Shown: positions 18,406 to 27,142, counted from the first letter of the stretch. The stretch: 64,000 nt of DNA from Piscinibacter sp047600445 (GCF_047600445.1 NZ_JASGKT010000002.1:1550001-1614000), one strand, 5' to 3'. Numbers and translations: made by a program. The notes: generated by a model from the letters alone, not told the origin.

Positions 18406-18483
18406 CCCCCGCAGCGCCTGCGGCGCTCCCCCTCGAGGGGGCGCCGCCCGCGGCCCGGCAAAGCCGGTTCCGCGGCGACCGCT
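18406..18483 (+). repeat. Dispersed GC-rich repeat, intergenic copy
   Basis: About 78 bp in the puuA-spuC gap made of short hairpins: AGCGCC/GGCGCT, CCCCCTCGAGGGGG and CCGGCAAAGCCGG. The reverse complement of 39319-39400 matches it at roughly 90% by eye over the whole length, so this is one copy of a repeat family. The strand given is arbitrary. Confidence 0.75.
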
Positions 18484-18501
18484 CGAACGGAGATTCCACG
18501 A

Positions 18502-19899
18502 ATGAATGACCTTCTCACTCCCGCGCCCCCCCGCAGCACCGCCGACTGGCAGGCCGCCGACGCGGCGCACTACCTGCACCCCTTCACCGACTTCAAGGGC
18601 CTGGCCCACAAGGGCTCGCGCGTGATCACCCGCGCCGAGAACATTTACCTGTGGGACAGCGACGGCCACAAGATCCTCGACGCGATGTCGGGGCTGTGGT
18701 GCGTCAACGTCGGCTACGGCCGCCAGGAGCTGATCGACGCGGCCACGCGCCAGTTGAAGGAGCTGCCCTTCTACAACAGCTTCTTCCAGACCGCGACGCC
18801 GCCGGCCATCGAGCTGGCCGAGTTGCTGGCGCAGGTGACGCCGCCGCAGTTCCAGCACGTGTTCTTCTCCGGCTCGGGCTCGGAGGGCAACGACACCGTG
18901 GTGCGCATGGTGCGGCGCTACTGGGACCTGCTCGGCCAGCCGCAGCGCAAGGTGATCATCAGCCGCAAGAACGCCTACCACGGCTCGACCATGGCCGGCG
19001 CCTCGCTCGGCGGCATGAGCGGCATGCACGAACAAGGGGGGCTGCCGATCCCCGACATCGTGCACATCGAGCAGCCGTTCTGGTTCGAACTGGGGCGTGG
19101 GCAGTCGCGCGAGGACTTCGGCCGCACGGCCGCGGGCTGGCTGGAGGCCAGGATCCTCGAGATCGGCGCCGACCGGGTGGCCGCCTTCATCGGCGAGCCG
19201 ATCCAGGGCGCGGGCGGCGTGATCGTGCCACCGTCCACCTACTGGCCCGAGATCCAGCGCATCTGCGACAAGCACGGCATCCTGCTGGTCAGCGACGAGG
19301 TCATCACCGGCTTCGGCCGCACCGGCCAGTGGTTCGGCTGCGAGACCATGGGCACGCGGCCCGACCTGATGACCTTCGCCAAGGGCGTCACCTCGGGCTA
19401 CATCCCGCTCGGCGGCGTGATGGTCGGCGAGCGCGTCGCCCGCGTGCTGATCGAGCGCGGCGGCGAGTTCAACCACGGCTATACCTACTCGGGCCACCCG
19501 GTGGCCTGCGCGGTGGCGGTGGCCAACATCGGCCTGATCCGGCGCGAAGGCCTGGTCGAGCGCGTGCGCGAGGACATCGGCCCCTACCTGGCGCAGCACT
19601 TCGCCGAGCTGGCGAAGCACCCGCTGGTCGGCGAGGCGCAGACCTGCGGGCTGATGGGCGCGCTGCAACTGGTCAAGGACAAGGCCTCGGGCGCCACCTT
19701 CGACGCCGCGCTGGAGGTCGGCATGGTCTGCCGCGGCCACTGCTTCGGCAACGGGCTGATCATGCGCGCGGTGGGCGACCGCATGATCATCGCGCCGCCG
19801 CTGGTGATGACACGCGCGCAGATCGACGAGATGGCCGCGCTGATCCGGCGCTGCCTCGACCTGACGCTGTCCGACCTCGAGGCGCGCGGCTGGCTGTGA
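18502..19899 (+). CDS. spuC: Putrescine/polyamine:pyruvate aminotransferase
   Basis: A 465-residue class-III aminotransferase that transaminates putrescine (and often cadaverine or spermidine) with pyruvate, producing 4-aminobutyraldehyde. It has HPFTDFKGLAHKG near residue 26, SGLWCVNVGYGR, FFSGSGSEGNDTVVRMVRRYW (phosphate-binding turn), D265 in VSDEVITGFGR and the PLP lysine K294 in TFAKGVTSG. The pattern matches SpuC-type enzymes of Pseudomonas. It gives the cell a direct transamination route in parallel to PuuA/PuuB. A sigma54-type promoter begins 5 bp after its stop. Confidence 0.9.
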   Translation: MNDLLTPAPPRSTADWQAADAAHYLHPFTDFKGLAHKGSRVITRAENIYLWDSDGHKILDAMSGLWCVNVGYGRQELIDAATRQLKELPFYNSFFQTATPPAIELAELLAQVTPPQFQHVFFSGSGSEGNDTVVRMVRRYWDLLGQPQRKVIISRKNAYHGSTMAGASLGGMSGMHEQGGLPIPDIVHIEQPFWFELGRGQSREDFGRTAAGWLEARILEIGADRVAAFIGEPIQGAGGVIVPPSTYWPEIQRICDKHGILLVSDEVITGFGRTGQWFGCETMGTRPDLMTFAKGVTSGYIPLGGVMVGERVARVLIERGGEFNHGYTYSGHPVACAVAVANIGLIRREGLVERVREDIGPYLAQHFAELAKHPLVGEAQTCGLMGALQLVKDKASGATFDAALEVGMVCRGHCFGNGLIMRAVGDRMIIAPPLVMTRAQIDEMAALIRRCLDLTLSDLEARGWL

Positions 19900-19903
19900 G
19901 GCG

Positions 19904-19918
19904 TGGCACGGGGTTTGC
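19904..19918 (+). promoter_or_regulatory. Sigma54 (RpoN) -24/-12 promoter for potFGHI
   Basis: TGGCACG (19904-19910), 4 bp, then TTGC (19915-19918): a perfect match to the TGGCACG-N4-TTGC core consensus with correct GG-to-GC spacing. It lies 85 bp upstream of the potF ATG. Nitrogen-regulated polyamine uptake would make sense of an RpoN promoter here. Confidence 0.7.
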
Positions 19919-20002
19919 CTCTAACGCCCCGTTGACGCACCTCGCTAGACTGCCCCGCAGCCCGTTCCTTACACCGAAACCTCGACACGAAGGAAATCCA
20001 CC

Positions 20003-21127
20003 ATGAAGCGGATGTTCAGTGCCCTCGCCTCCATCACACCGGCCGCGCTGGCCGCCACGGCAGCGCTGTGGGGGCCACCGGCGACGGCGCAGGACGAGGA
20101 GAAGGTGCTCAACGTCTACAACTGGTCCGACTACATCGCCGAGGACACGCTGCGCAACTTCGAGAAAGAGACCGGCATCAAGGTCCGCTACGACAACTTC
20201 GACAACAACGAGATCGTTCACGCCAAGCTGGTGGCGGGCAAGACCGGCTACGACGTGGTGGTGCCCTCGTCGTACTGGGCCAAGATCCAGGCCGACGGCG
20301 GGCTGCTGCTGAAGCTCGACAAGAGCAAGCTGCCCAACCTGAAGAACCTCGACCCGGCGCTGCAGGAGCAGCTCGCCAAGCTCGACCCGGGCAACCAGTA
20401 CCAGGTCAACTGGATGTGGGGCTACACCACGGTGGGCATCAACGTCGACAAGGTCAAGGCCGCGCTCGGCGACATGCCCCTGCCCGACAACGCCTGGGAC
20501 CTGGTCTTCAAGCCCGAGTACATCTCCAAGCTCAAGGGCTGCGGCGTCAGCTTCCTCGACTCGGCCACCGAGGTGATCCCGGCGGCGCTGCACTACCTCG
20601 GCAAGCCGCCCTACTCCAAGGCGCAGGCCGACTACGCCGGCGTCGGCCCGCTGCTCAAGTCGGTGCGGCCCTACGTGACGCTGTTCAGCTCGTCGGGCTA
20701 CATCAACGACATGGCCAACGGCTCGATCTGCGTGGCGCTGGGCTGGTCGGGCGACATCAACATCGCGCGCCAGCGCGCCATCGAGGGCAAGACCGGCCAG
20801 AACATCCAGGCGCTGATCCCCAAGAACGGCGGCATCCTGTTCTTCGACGTGATGGTGATCCCGGCCGACGCGCCGCACCCGAACAACGCCTACAAGTTCA
20901 TCGACTACATCCTGCGCCCCGAGGTGCACGCGAGCCTGACCAACAAGGTCTTCTACGCCAACCCGAACAAGGAGTCGAAGAAGTTCATCAAGCCCGAGGT
21001 GGCGAGCAACCCGACGGTGTTCCCGAGCGCGGAGGACATGAAGAAGATGCAGGCGCCCGACGCGCTGTCCAACGACATCCGCCGCACGATGACGCGCCTG
21101 TACACGGGCTTCAAGACGGGCCTGTGA
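20003..21127 (+). CDS. potF: Putrescine-binding periplasmic protein of ABC transporter
   Basis: A 374-residue type-D solute-binding protein. A cleavable signal peptide ends near ATA|QDEEK (about residue 31). The mature protein starts with VLNVYNWSDYIAEDTLRNFEKETG, the hallmark of PotF/SpuD/SpuE. Other conserved segments are DVVVPSSYWAK, VNWMWGYTTVGINVDKV and CVALGWSGDINIA; the tryptophan and aspartate residues of these form the amine-binding pocket in the family. It delivers putrescine to PotGHI, encoded directly downstream with 7 bp to potG. Confidence 0.93.
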   Translation: MKRMFSALASITPAALAATAALWGPPATAQDEEKVLNVYNWSDYIAEDTLRNFEKETGIKVRYDNFDNNEIVHAKLVAGKTGYDVVVPSSYWAKIQADGGLLLKLDKSKLPNLKNLDPALQEQLAKLDPGNQYQVNWMWGYTTVGINVDKVKAALGDMPLPDNAWDLVFKPEYISKLKGCGVSFLDSATEVIPAALHYLGKPPYSKAQADYAGVGPLLKSVRPYVTLFSSSGYINDMANGSICVALGWSGDINIARQRAIEGKTGQNIQALIPKNGGILFFDVMVIPADAPHPNNAYKFIDYILRPEVHASLTNKVFYANPNKESKKFIKPEVASNPTVFPSAEDMKKMQAPDALSNDIRRTMTRLYTGFKTGL

Positions 21128-21134
21128 GCACACG

Positions 21135-22241
21135 ATGAGCGCGGCGGCATTCCTCCAGATCCAGGACGTCGTGAAGGACTTCGGCGGCGGCGCCGTCGCG
21201 GTCAACCACGTCTCGATCGACATCGCCAAGGGCGAGATCTTCGCGCTGCTCGGTTCCTCGGGCTGCGGCAAGACCACGCTGCTGCGCATGCTGGCCGGCT
21301 TCGAGACGCCGACATCGGGGCGCATCGTGCTGGCCGGGCAGGACCTCGCCGGCCTGCCGCCCTACGAGCGGCCGATCAACATGATGTTCCAGAGCTACGC
21401 GCTGTTCCCGCACCTGACGGTGCGCGACAACATCGCCTTCGGCCTGAAGCGCGACGGCATGGCGGCCGAGCAGATCGCCGAGCGCGTCGAGGCCATGCTC
21501 AAGCTGGTGCAGCTCGGCAAGTTCGCGCAGCGCAAGCCGCACCAGCTCTCCGGCGGCCAGCAGCAGCGCGTGGCGCTGGCGCGCAGCCTGGCCAAGCGGC
21601 CGCAGCTTCTGCTGCTCGACGAGCCACTGGGCGCGCTCGACAAGAAGCTGCGCGAGGAGACGCAGATCGAGCTGGTCAACATCATCGAGGAGGTCGGCGT
21701 GACCTGCGTGATGGTGACGCACGACCAGGAGGAGGCGATGACCATGGCCTCGCGCATCGCCATCATGAGCGAGGGCCACGTGCTGCAGGTCGGCGCGCCG
21801 GCCGACATCTACGAGACGCCGGCGACGCGCTTCGTCGCCGACTTCATCGGCAACGTCAACCTGATGGACGGCACGCTCGCCGACGACCAGGCCGACCACT
21901 GCGTGGTCGACTGCGGCGACGTGAAGCACTACGTCGGCCACGGCATCACCGGCACGCAGGGCATGCCGGTGTCGGTGGCGGTGCGGCCGGAGAAGATCCA
22001 CCTGTCGCCGCACGCGCCGCCCGACGAGGACCACGGCGGCGGCTTCAACCGAGCCCGCGGCGTGGTGAAGAACCTGTCGTACTTCGGCAGCTACACCGTC
22101 TACCACCTCGAGCTGCCGTCGGGGCGCGTGCTCAAGATCAGCCAGAACAACACCCAGCGCCACCGCGAGCACGAGCTGACCTGGGGCAGCGAAGCCTGGG
22201 CGCACTGGTCGCGCCAGTCGCAGGTGGTGCTGACGCAATGA
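21135..22241 (+). CDS. potG: Putrescine ABC transporter ATP-binding subunit
   Basis: A 368-residue ATPase: Walker A GSSGCGKTT near residue 40, the Q-loop in NMMFQSYALFPH, the ABC signature LSGGQQQR, Walker B LLLLDEP, and the H-loop VMVTHDQEEA. The C-terminal third (about 240-368) is a TOBE domain, as in PotG/PotA. It drives import through PotH and PotI. Its stop overlaps the potH start (ATGA). Confidence 0.94.
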   Translation: MSAAAFLQIQDVVKDFGGGAVAVNHVSIDIAKGEIFALLGSSGCGKTTLLRMLAGFETPTSGRIVLAGQDLAGLPPYERPINMMFQSYALFPHLTVRDNIAFGLKRDGMAAEQIAERVEAMLKLVQLGKFAQRKPHQLSGGQQQRVALARSLAKRPQLLLLDEPLGALDKKLREETQIELVNIIEEVGVTCVMVTHDQEEAMTMASRIAIMSEGHVLQVGAPADIYETPATRFVADFIGNVNLMDGTLADDQADHCVVDCGDVKHYVGHGITGTQGMPVSVAVRPEKIHLSPHAPPDEDHGGGFNRARGVVKNLSYFGSYTVYHLELPSGRVLKISQNNTQRHREHELTWGSEAWAHWSRQSQVVLTQ

Positions 22242-23236
22242 GAACCACCCGCGAGCCCGGCGCCCGGCCGCCCGAAGCCGGGCGAGGCCCCCTCGGGGGG
22301 CTGCTTGCCGTACTCGGCAAGCTGGGGGCGGTCATCGGTCGCGGCCGCACGGCCGTGATCGGCGTGCCCTATTTGTGGCTGCTGGTGTTCTTCCTGCTGC
22401 CCTTCCTGATCGTGCTGAAGATCAGCATCTCCGAGATGGAAGGCGTGGTCTTCAAGGACGTGCTGACGCTGCAGGACGGCGTGCTGGCGCTGACGGTCAA
22501 GCTGTCGAACTACGTCTTCATCACGCAGGACGACCTCTACTTCAAGACCTACCTGTCGAGCATCAAGTACGCCGCCGTCACCACCGTGCTGTGCCTGGCG
22601 ATCGGCTACCCCTTCGCCTACTTCATGGCGCGCGCCCGGGCCACGCTCCAGCCGGCGCTGCTGATGCTGGTGATGCTGCCGTTCTGGACCTCGTTCCTGC
22701 TGCGCGTCTACGCCTGGAAGGGGCTGCTGACCGAGCACGGCTGGGTGTCCGACCTGCTGATCGCGCTGAAGCTCGACCACCTGCTGCTGGCGATGGGCGT
22801 GATCCCGGCGCTGGGCAAGTTCATGAACTCGCCGTTCTCGCTGGTGGTGGGCATGGTCTACACCTACCTGCCGTTCATGATCCTGCCGCTGTACGGCAAC
22901 CTCGCCAAGCTCGACCTGCGCCTGCTCGAAGCCGCCGCCGACCTCGGCGCGACGCCCTGGGTGGCGTTCTGGAAGGTGACGGTGCCGCTGTCCAAGGCCG
23001 GCATCATCGCCGGCGCGATGCTGGTGTTCATCCCCTGCATCGGCGAGTTCGTCATCCCCGAGCTGCTCGGCGGCCCGCAGACGCTGATGATCGGCCGCGT
23101 GCTGTGGGACGAGTTCTTCAGCAACAACGACTGGCCGATGGCCTCCACCGTGGCGGTGGTGATGATCCTGCTGATCATCGTGCCGCTGGCGATCTTCAAC
23201 CGCTACCAGGCGCAGGCCCAGGAGCAGAAGCGATGA
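22238..23236 (+). CDS. potH: Putrescine ABC transporter permease PotH with repeat-like N-terminal extension
   Basis: A 332-residue inner-membrane permease. The conserved protein begins about residue 38 with AVIGVPYLWLLVFFLLPFLIVLKI and contains the EAA loop EAAADLGATPWVAFWKVTVPLS near residue 230 that contacts the ATPase. The first ~37 residues (rich in Gly, Pro and Arg) are encoded by a hairpin-packed GC-rich tract (22261-22328) resembling a dispersed repeat rather than ancestral coding sequence. The ATG at 22238 overlaps the potG stop; no later start before the first TM helix has a better position. The overlap with potI (ATGA) is also conserved in style. Confidence 0.92.
   Translation: MRTTREPGARPPEAGRGPLGGLLAVLGKLGAVIGRGRTAVIGVPYLWLLVFFLLPFLIVLKISISEMEGVVFKDVLTLQDGVLALTVKLSNYVFITQDDLYFKTYLSSIKYAAVTTVLCLAIGYPFAYFMARARATLQPALLMLVMLPFWTSFLLRVYAWKGLLTEHGWVSDLLIALKLDHLLLAMGVIPALGKFMNSPFSLVVGMVYTYLPFMILPLYGNLAKLDLRLLEAAADLGATPWVAFWKVTVPLSKAGIIAGAMLVFIPCIGEFVIPELLGGPQTLMIGRVLWDEFFSNNDWPMASTVAVVMILLIIVPLAIFNRYQAQAQEQKR
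22261..22328 (+). repeat. Tandem-hairpin GC-rich tract inside potH N-terminus
   Basis: Three adjacent inverted repeats: CGCCCGGC (22261-22268) with GCCGGGCG (22277-22284); GCCCCC (22287-22292) with GGGGGG(C) (22295-22301); TTGCCG (22305-22310) with CGGCAA (22315-22320). They occupy the first codons of potH. The structure resembles REP-like elements, but no second copy is found in this window. Confidence 0.5.
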
Positions 23237-24093
23237 GCGGCCGCAAGACCTGGTTCGGCACCGGCTTCGCGCGCGGCTTCTCGCGGGCCTGGCTGATCGC
23301 CGGCTACGCCTTCCTGTACCTGCCGATCGTCGCGCTGGTGATCTACTCGTTCAACGACTCGCCGATCCCGAACATGTGGGCCGGCTTCACGCTGAAGTGG
23401 TACGCGGCGCTGCCCGGCGACCGCGAGATGATCGCCGGCCTGTGGCTGAGCCTCGAGGTCGCCTTCTTCACCGCCTGCGGCGCGGTGCTGCTGGGCACGC
23501 TGGCCGCCTTCGCGCTGGTGAAGTACCGCCGCTTCACCGGCCGCACGGTCTTCAGCGGCATGGTCAACGCCCCGCTGGTGATGCCCGAGGTGATCATCGG
23601 CCTGTCGCTGCTGCTGATGCTGGTGTCGGTGCAGCGCGTGCTCGGCTTCCCCGAGCGCGGCATGCTGACCATCTGGCTCGGCCACCTGCTGCTGGGCATG
23701 GCCTACGCCACCGTGGTGGTGCAGGCGCGCCTGCAGGACCTGAACCCGCAGCTCGAAGAGGCGGCGATGGACCTGGGCGCGCGCCCGCACCAGGTGTTCT
23801 ACCTGGTCACGCTGCCGATGATCACGCAGTCGCTGCTGTCGGCCTGGCTGCTGACCTTCACGCTCTCGCTCGACGACGTGGTGCTGTCGGCCTTCCTGTC
23901 CGGCCCCGGCTCGACGACCATGCCGCTGGTGATCTTCTCGCGCGCGCGCCTGGGCCTGAACCCGAGCGTGAACGCGGTGGCCGCCATCATCGTGCTGGTG
24001 GTCTCGGTGGGCGTGGTGCTGGCCAGCCTGGCCATCGCGCGCGCCGAGCGCCGCCGCAGCCGGGAACTCGCGGCCGCCGCGCGCGGCGGATGA
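23233..24093 (+). CDS. potI: Putrescine ABC transporter permease PotI
   Basis: A 286-residue inner-membrane permease, partner of PotH. It has an N-terminal TM helix AWLIAGYAFLYLPIVALVIYSFNDS, the EAA motif EAAMDLGARPHQVFYLVTLPMI (near 185) and the conserved TFTLSLDDVVLSAFLSGPGSTTMPL of PotI/PotC. The Arg-rich C-terminal tail faces the cytoplasm. It is translationally coupled to potH (ATGA) and lies 51 bp before the DUF3138 gene. Confidence 0.93.
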   Translation: MSGRKTWFGTGFARGFSRAWLIAGYAFLYLPIVALVIYSFNDSPIPNMWAGFTLKWYAALPGDREMIAGLWLSLEVAFFTACGAVLLGTLAAFALVKYRRFTGRTVFSGMVNAPLVMPEVIIGLSLLLMLVSVQRVLGFPERGMLTIWLGHLLLGMAYATVVVQARLQDLNPQLEEAAMDLGARPHQVFYLVTLPMITQSLLSAWLLTFTLSLDDVVLSAFLSGPGSTTMPLVIFSRARLGLNPSVNAVAAIIVLVVSVGVVLASLAIARAERRRSRELAAAARGG

Positions 24094-24144
24094 AGCAACG
24101 AACGACGACAACCGAAACCGATTGACCCACGAGGAGAACCCGAA

Positions 24145-25533
24145 ATGAAAGTCTGGCAACCCAACGCCCTCGCCCAGGCCGTCGTGCTCGCGCTCGGGGC
24201 CGGCTTCGCGAGCGGCGCCGCGGCGCAGTCCAACGCCGAACTGCTCAAGGAGATCCAGGAGCTGAAGAACCGCGTCGCCGAGCTCGAAGGCCGGCAGAAG
24301 GCCGCCGAGGCGGCGCCCAAGCCGGCCGCCGGTCAGTGGGGCATGACGCCCGAGCAGGCCGCCGAGTTCAACCGCATCGCGGTGAAGACCGAGGCCATCG
24401 AGGACGCGCGCGAGGCCTCCGGCCTGAAGGGCCTGGTGATCTCGGGCTACATGGACCCGACCTTCATCTACAACAAGCGCCAGGACAACGCCGGCTTCCA
24501 GTTCCTGAACCGCGTCGACGACGACGGCTACAACTACGACAACTCCTACTTCGGCGCCGCGGTGCTCGACTTCCAGAAGGAAACCGACTCCGGCACGCGC
24601 TGGCGCCTGACGCTGGCGCCGAACCGCGGCGTCGGCGCGGCGTTCGACGGTAGCTCGCCGATCCACGAGGCCAGCGTGTCGGTGCCGCTGACCGACCTGC
24701 AGACGCGCTTCATCGCCGGCCAGGTGCCCGACTGGTCGGGCTACGAGTACCTGCAGCCCACGCTGAACAAGCTGATCACGCACAACCTGCTGTTCGACTT
24801 CACGCTGCCCACCGCCTACACCGGCGCCGGCCTGGAGATCACCGAGGGCAAGTGGATCTACAAGGCCATGCTGGCCAACATGAACACCAGCCGCAAGACC
24901 TCGGGCAACAAGACGCCGGTGCTGGCCTACCGCGTCGACTACGCCAAGGGCGAGTTCCAGGGCTTCGGCTTCGCCGGCGCGCACGGCAAGGCGGCGAACT
25001 TCAGCGAGAACGTCGTCGACGTCAACGGCGACGTGGTCGCGCAGAAGGACTCGCGCGTCGACCTGTTCGAGCTCGACGCCTACTTCATCCGCGGCGACTG
25101 GACGGTGCAGGGCCAGGTGAGCTTCGGCCAACAGAAGCGCGCCGCGATCACCCTCGACCCGGACACCGGCGATCTGCGCGACGCGCGCTGGTGGGGCCTG
25201 TCGACGCTGGCCGCCTACAAGTGGGATCCGCGCTTCGAGACCACCGCGCGGCTCGACTACCTCGCCAACAAGAAGAACGGCGGCGGCCTGCTCGGCTATG
25301 CCGTGGCCGACGACCGCAACGGCATCGGCCCCGACCTCAACGGCGATCCCGAGCGCGGCGCCAACCGCATGGCGCTCACGCTCGGCGCGAGCTACCTCTT
25401 CAACCTGAACACTACCTTCAAGGTCGAGTACCGCCTCGACCGCGCCAACCTGCCCGTCTTCTACGACGTGAAGAACGACAGCTACAGCAAGACCAACCAC
25501 CTCTTCGGCGCCTCGGTGCTGGTGTCGTTCTGA
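24145..25533 (+). CDS. DUF3138-type outer-membrane beta-barrel protein (putative polyamine porin)
   Basis: A 462-residue exported protein. The signal peptide ends near AAA|QSNAE (residue 28). A short coiled coil follows (LLKEIQELKNRVAELEGRQKAAE), then a linker and a long region of alternating aromatic and polar strands ending in a C-terminal phenylalanine (ASVLVSF), the usual outer-membrane insertion signal. The layout matches DUF3138 proteins of Burkholderiales, which have no assigned substrate. Its position, 51 bp after potI and followed by an intrinsic terminator, places it as the last gene of the putrescine import operon and suggests it passes polyamines through the outer membrane. Substrate is inferred from context. 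Confidence 0.8.
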   Translation: MKVWQPNALAQAVVLALGAGFASGAAAQSNAELLKEIQELKNRVAELEGRQKAAEAAPKPAAGQWGMTPEQAAEFNRIAVKTEAIEDAREASGLKGLVISGYMDPTFIYNKRQDNAGFQFLNRVDDDGYNYDNSYFGAAVLDFQKETDSGTRWRLTLAPNRGVGAAFDGSSPIHEASVSVPLTDLQTRFIAGQVPDWSGYEYLQPTLNKLITHNLLFDFTLPTAYTGAGLEITEGKWIYKAMLANMNTSRKTSGNKTPVLAYRVDYAKGEFQGFGFAGAHGKAANFSENVVDVNGDVVAQKDSRVDLFELDAYFIRGDWTVQGQVSFGQQKRAAITLDPDTGDLRDARWWGLSTLAAYKWDPRFETTARLDYLANKKNGGGLLGYAVADDRNGIGPDLNGDPERGANRMALTLGASYLFNLNTTFKVEYRLDRANLPVFYDVKNDSYSKTNHLFGASVLVSF

Positions 25534-25539
25534 CCTTCC

Positions 25540-25611
25540 GCCCGCCGTCGCGGCGGGCTCGTTCGACGACGACGCTCTGCGCCCGTGGCCCCGTTCAGGC
25601 CACGGGCGTTT
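25540..25611 (+). terminator. Double-hairpin terminator after the putrescine transport operon
   Basis: A first hairpin has an 8-bp stem GCCCGCCG/CGGCGGGC at 25540-25558. A second, stronger one has a 10-bp perfect stem GCCCGTGGCC/GGCCACGGGC at 25581-25607 with a 7-nt loop, followed by GTTTCAT. It separates the pot-DUF3138 operon from puuC. Confidence 0.75.
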
Positions 25612-25642
25612 CATCGTCGCCACCCCGACCCAGGAAATCCCC

Positions 25643-27142
25643 ATGAACAAGCCCGCCCCCGACTGGCATGCCGCCGCATCGGCGCTGCGCATCGACGGCC
25701 GCGCCTTCGTCGCCGGCCAGCGCGTCGCCGCCCGCAGCGGCGAGACCTTCGCCAAGCGCTCGCCGATCGACGGCCGCGCGCTCGGCGACATCGCGCGCGG
25801 CCGAAGCGAGGACATCGACGCCGCCGTCGTGGCCGCGCGCGCCGCCTTCGCCGACGCGCGCTGGGCCGGCAAGCCGCCGGCCGCGCGCAAGAAGGTGCTT
25901 CAGCGCTTCGCCGAGAAGATCCTCGCCGCCAAGGACGAACTGGCCCTGCTCGAAACCCTCGACATGGGCAAGCCGATCCAGTACAGCCTGGCCGTCGACG
26001 TGGGCGCGACCGCGCGCACCATCGCCTGGTACGCCGAGGCCGTCGACAAGGTCTACGACGAGATCGCGCCGACCGGGGCGAACGCGCTGGCGCTGATCAC
26101 GCGCGAGGCCATGGGCGTGGTCGGCGTCGTCGTGCCCTGGAACTACCCGATGATCATGGCGGCCTGGAAGCTCGGGCCGGCGCTGGCGGCCGGCAACAGC
26201 GTGGTGCTCAAGCCCAGCGAGAAGAGCCCGCTGACGGCGCTGCGCCTGGCCGAGCTGGCCGTCGAGGCCGGCCTGCCCGACGGCGTGTTCAACGTCGTGC
26301 CGGGTTACGGCCACGAGGCCGGCGAGGCGCTCGCGCTGCACATGGACGTCGACGCGATCGGCTTCACCGGCAGCACGCGCGTCGGCCGCAAGATGCTCGA
26401 GTACGCCGGGCAGAGCAACCTCAAGCGCGTCTACAACGAACTGGGCGGCAAGTCGGCCTTCGTGGTGTTCGACGACTTCGCCGACGTCGAGCGCGCCGCC
26501 AAGACGGTGGCCGGCAGCATGTTCTTCAACCAGGGCGAGAGCTGCAACGCGCCCTCGCGCGTGCTGGTGCACGAGCGCGTGGCCGACCGCTTCCTCGAAG
26601 TCGTCGCCGCCGAGGCGCCCCGCTACGCGCCGGGCGATCCGCTGTCGGGCAGCGCCGCGATGGGCGCGCTGGTCGACGAGACGCAGATGAACACCGTGCT
26701 GGGCTACATCGCCGCCGGCAACGCCGAGGGCGCGAAGCTCGTCACCGGCGGCGCGCGCGCGCGCGCCGAGACCGGCGGCTTCTACGTGCAGCCGACCGTC
26801 TTCGAGCAGGTGCGCAACGACATGAAGATCGCCCGCGAGGAGATCTTCGGCCCGGTGATGAGCGTGCTGCGCTTCCGCGACGAGGCCGAAGCCGTCGCGC
26901 TGGCCAACGACTCCAGCTACGGCCTGCAGGCCAGCGTGTGGAGCGACAACGTCAACCGCGCGCACCGCGTGGCGCGTCAGCTCCGCGCCGGCACCGTGCA
27001 CGTCAACCAGTACGACGAGGACGACATCACCGTGCCCTTCGGCGGCTACAAACAAAGCGGCAACGGCCGCGACAAGAGCCTGCACGCCTTCGACAAGTAC
27101 ACCGAGCTGAAGACCACCTGGCTGCGCATCGACCCGGCCTGA
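25643..27142 (+). CDS. puuC: Gamma-glutamyl-gamma-aminobutyraldehyde dehydrogenase
   Basis: A 499-residue NAD(P)-dependent aldehyde dehydrogenase that oxidises gamma-glutamyl-aminobutyraldehyde (and probably 4-aminobutyraldehyde from SpuC). It has the catalytic Glu in YNELGGKSAF and the catalytic Cys in FNQGESCNAPSR. The NAD site follows PWNYPMIMAAWKLGPALAAGNSVVLKPSE and GFTGSTRVGR, and the C-terminal PFGGYKQSGNGRDKSLHAFDKYTELKT is typical of PuuC. It starts a new transcription block after the terminator and is followed after 10 bp by gabT. Confidence 0.9.
   Translation: MNKPAPDWHAAASALRIDGRAFVAGQRVAARSGETFAKRSPIDGRALGDIARGRSEDIDAAVVAARAAFADARWAGKPPAARKKVLQRFAEKILAAKDELALLETLDMGKPIQYSLAVDVGATARTIAWYAEAVDKVYDEIAPTGANALALITREAMGVVGVVVPWNYPMIMAAWKLGPALAAGNSVVLKPSEKSPLTALRLAELAVEAGLPDGVFNVVPGYGHEAGEALALHMDVDAIGFTGSTRVGRKMLEYAGQSNLKRVYNELGGKSAFVVFDDFADVERAAKTVAGSMFFNQGESCNAPSRVLVHERVADRFLEVVAAEAPRYAPGDPLSGSAAMGALVDETQMNTVLGYIAAGNAEGAKLVTGGARARAETGGFYVQPTVFEQVRNDMKIAREEIFGPVMSVLRFRDEAEAVALANDSSYGLQASVWSDNVNRAHRVARQLRAGTVHVNQYDEDDITVPFGGYKQSGNGRDKSLHAFDKYTELKTTWLRIDPA

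Noticed and set aside
16195..18501. Long plus-strand frame running into spuC
   Set aside because: Only the part from 18502 is a real protein. The upstream part is out of frame with puuD and puuA and is Arg/Ala/Pro-rich noise.
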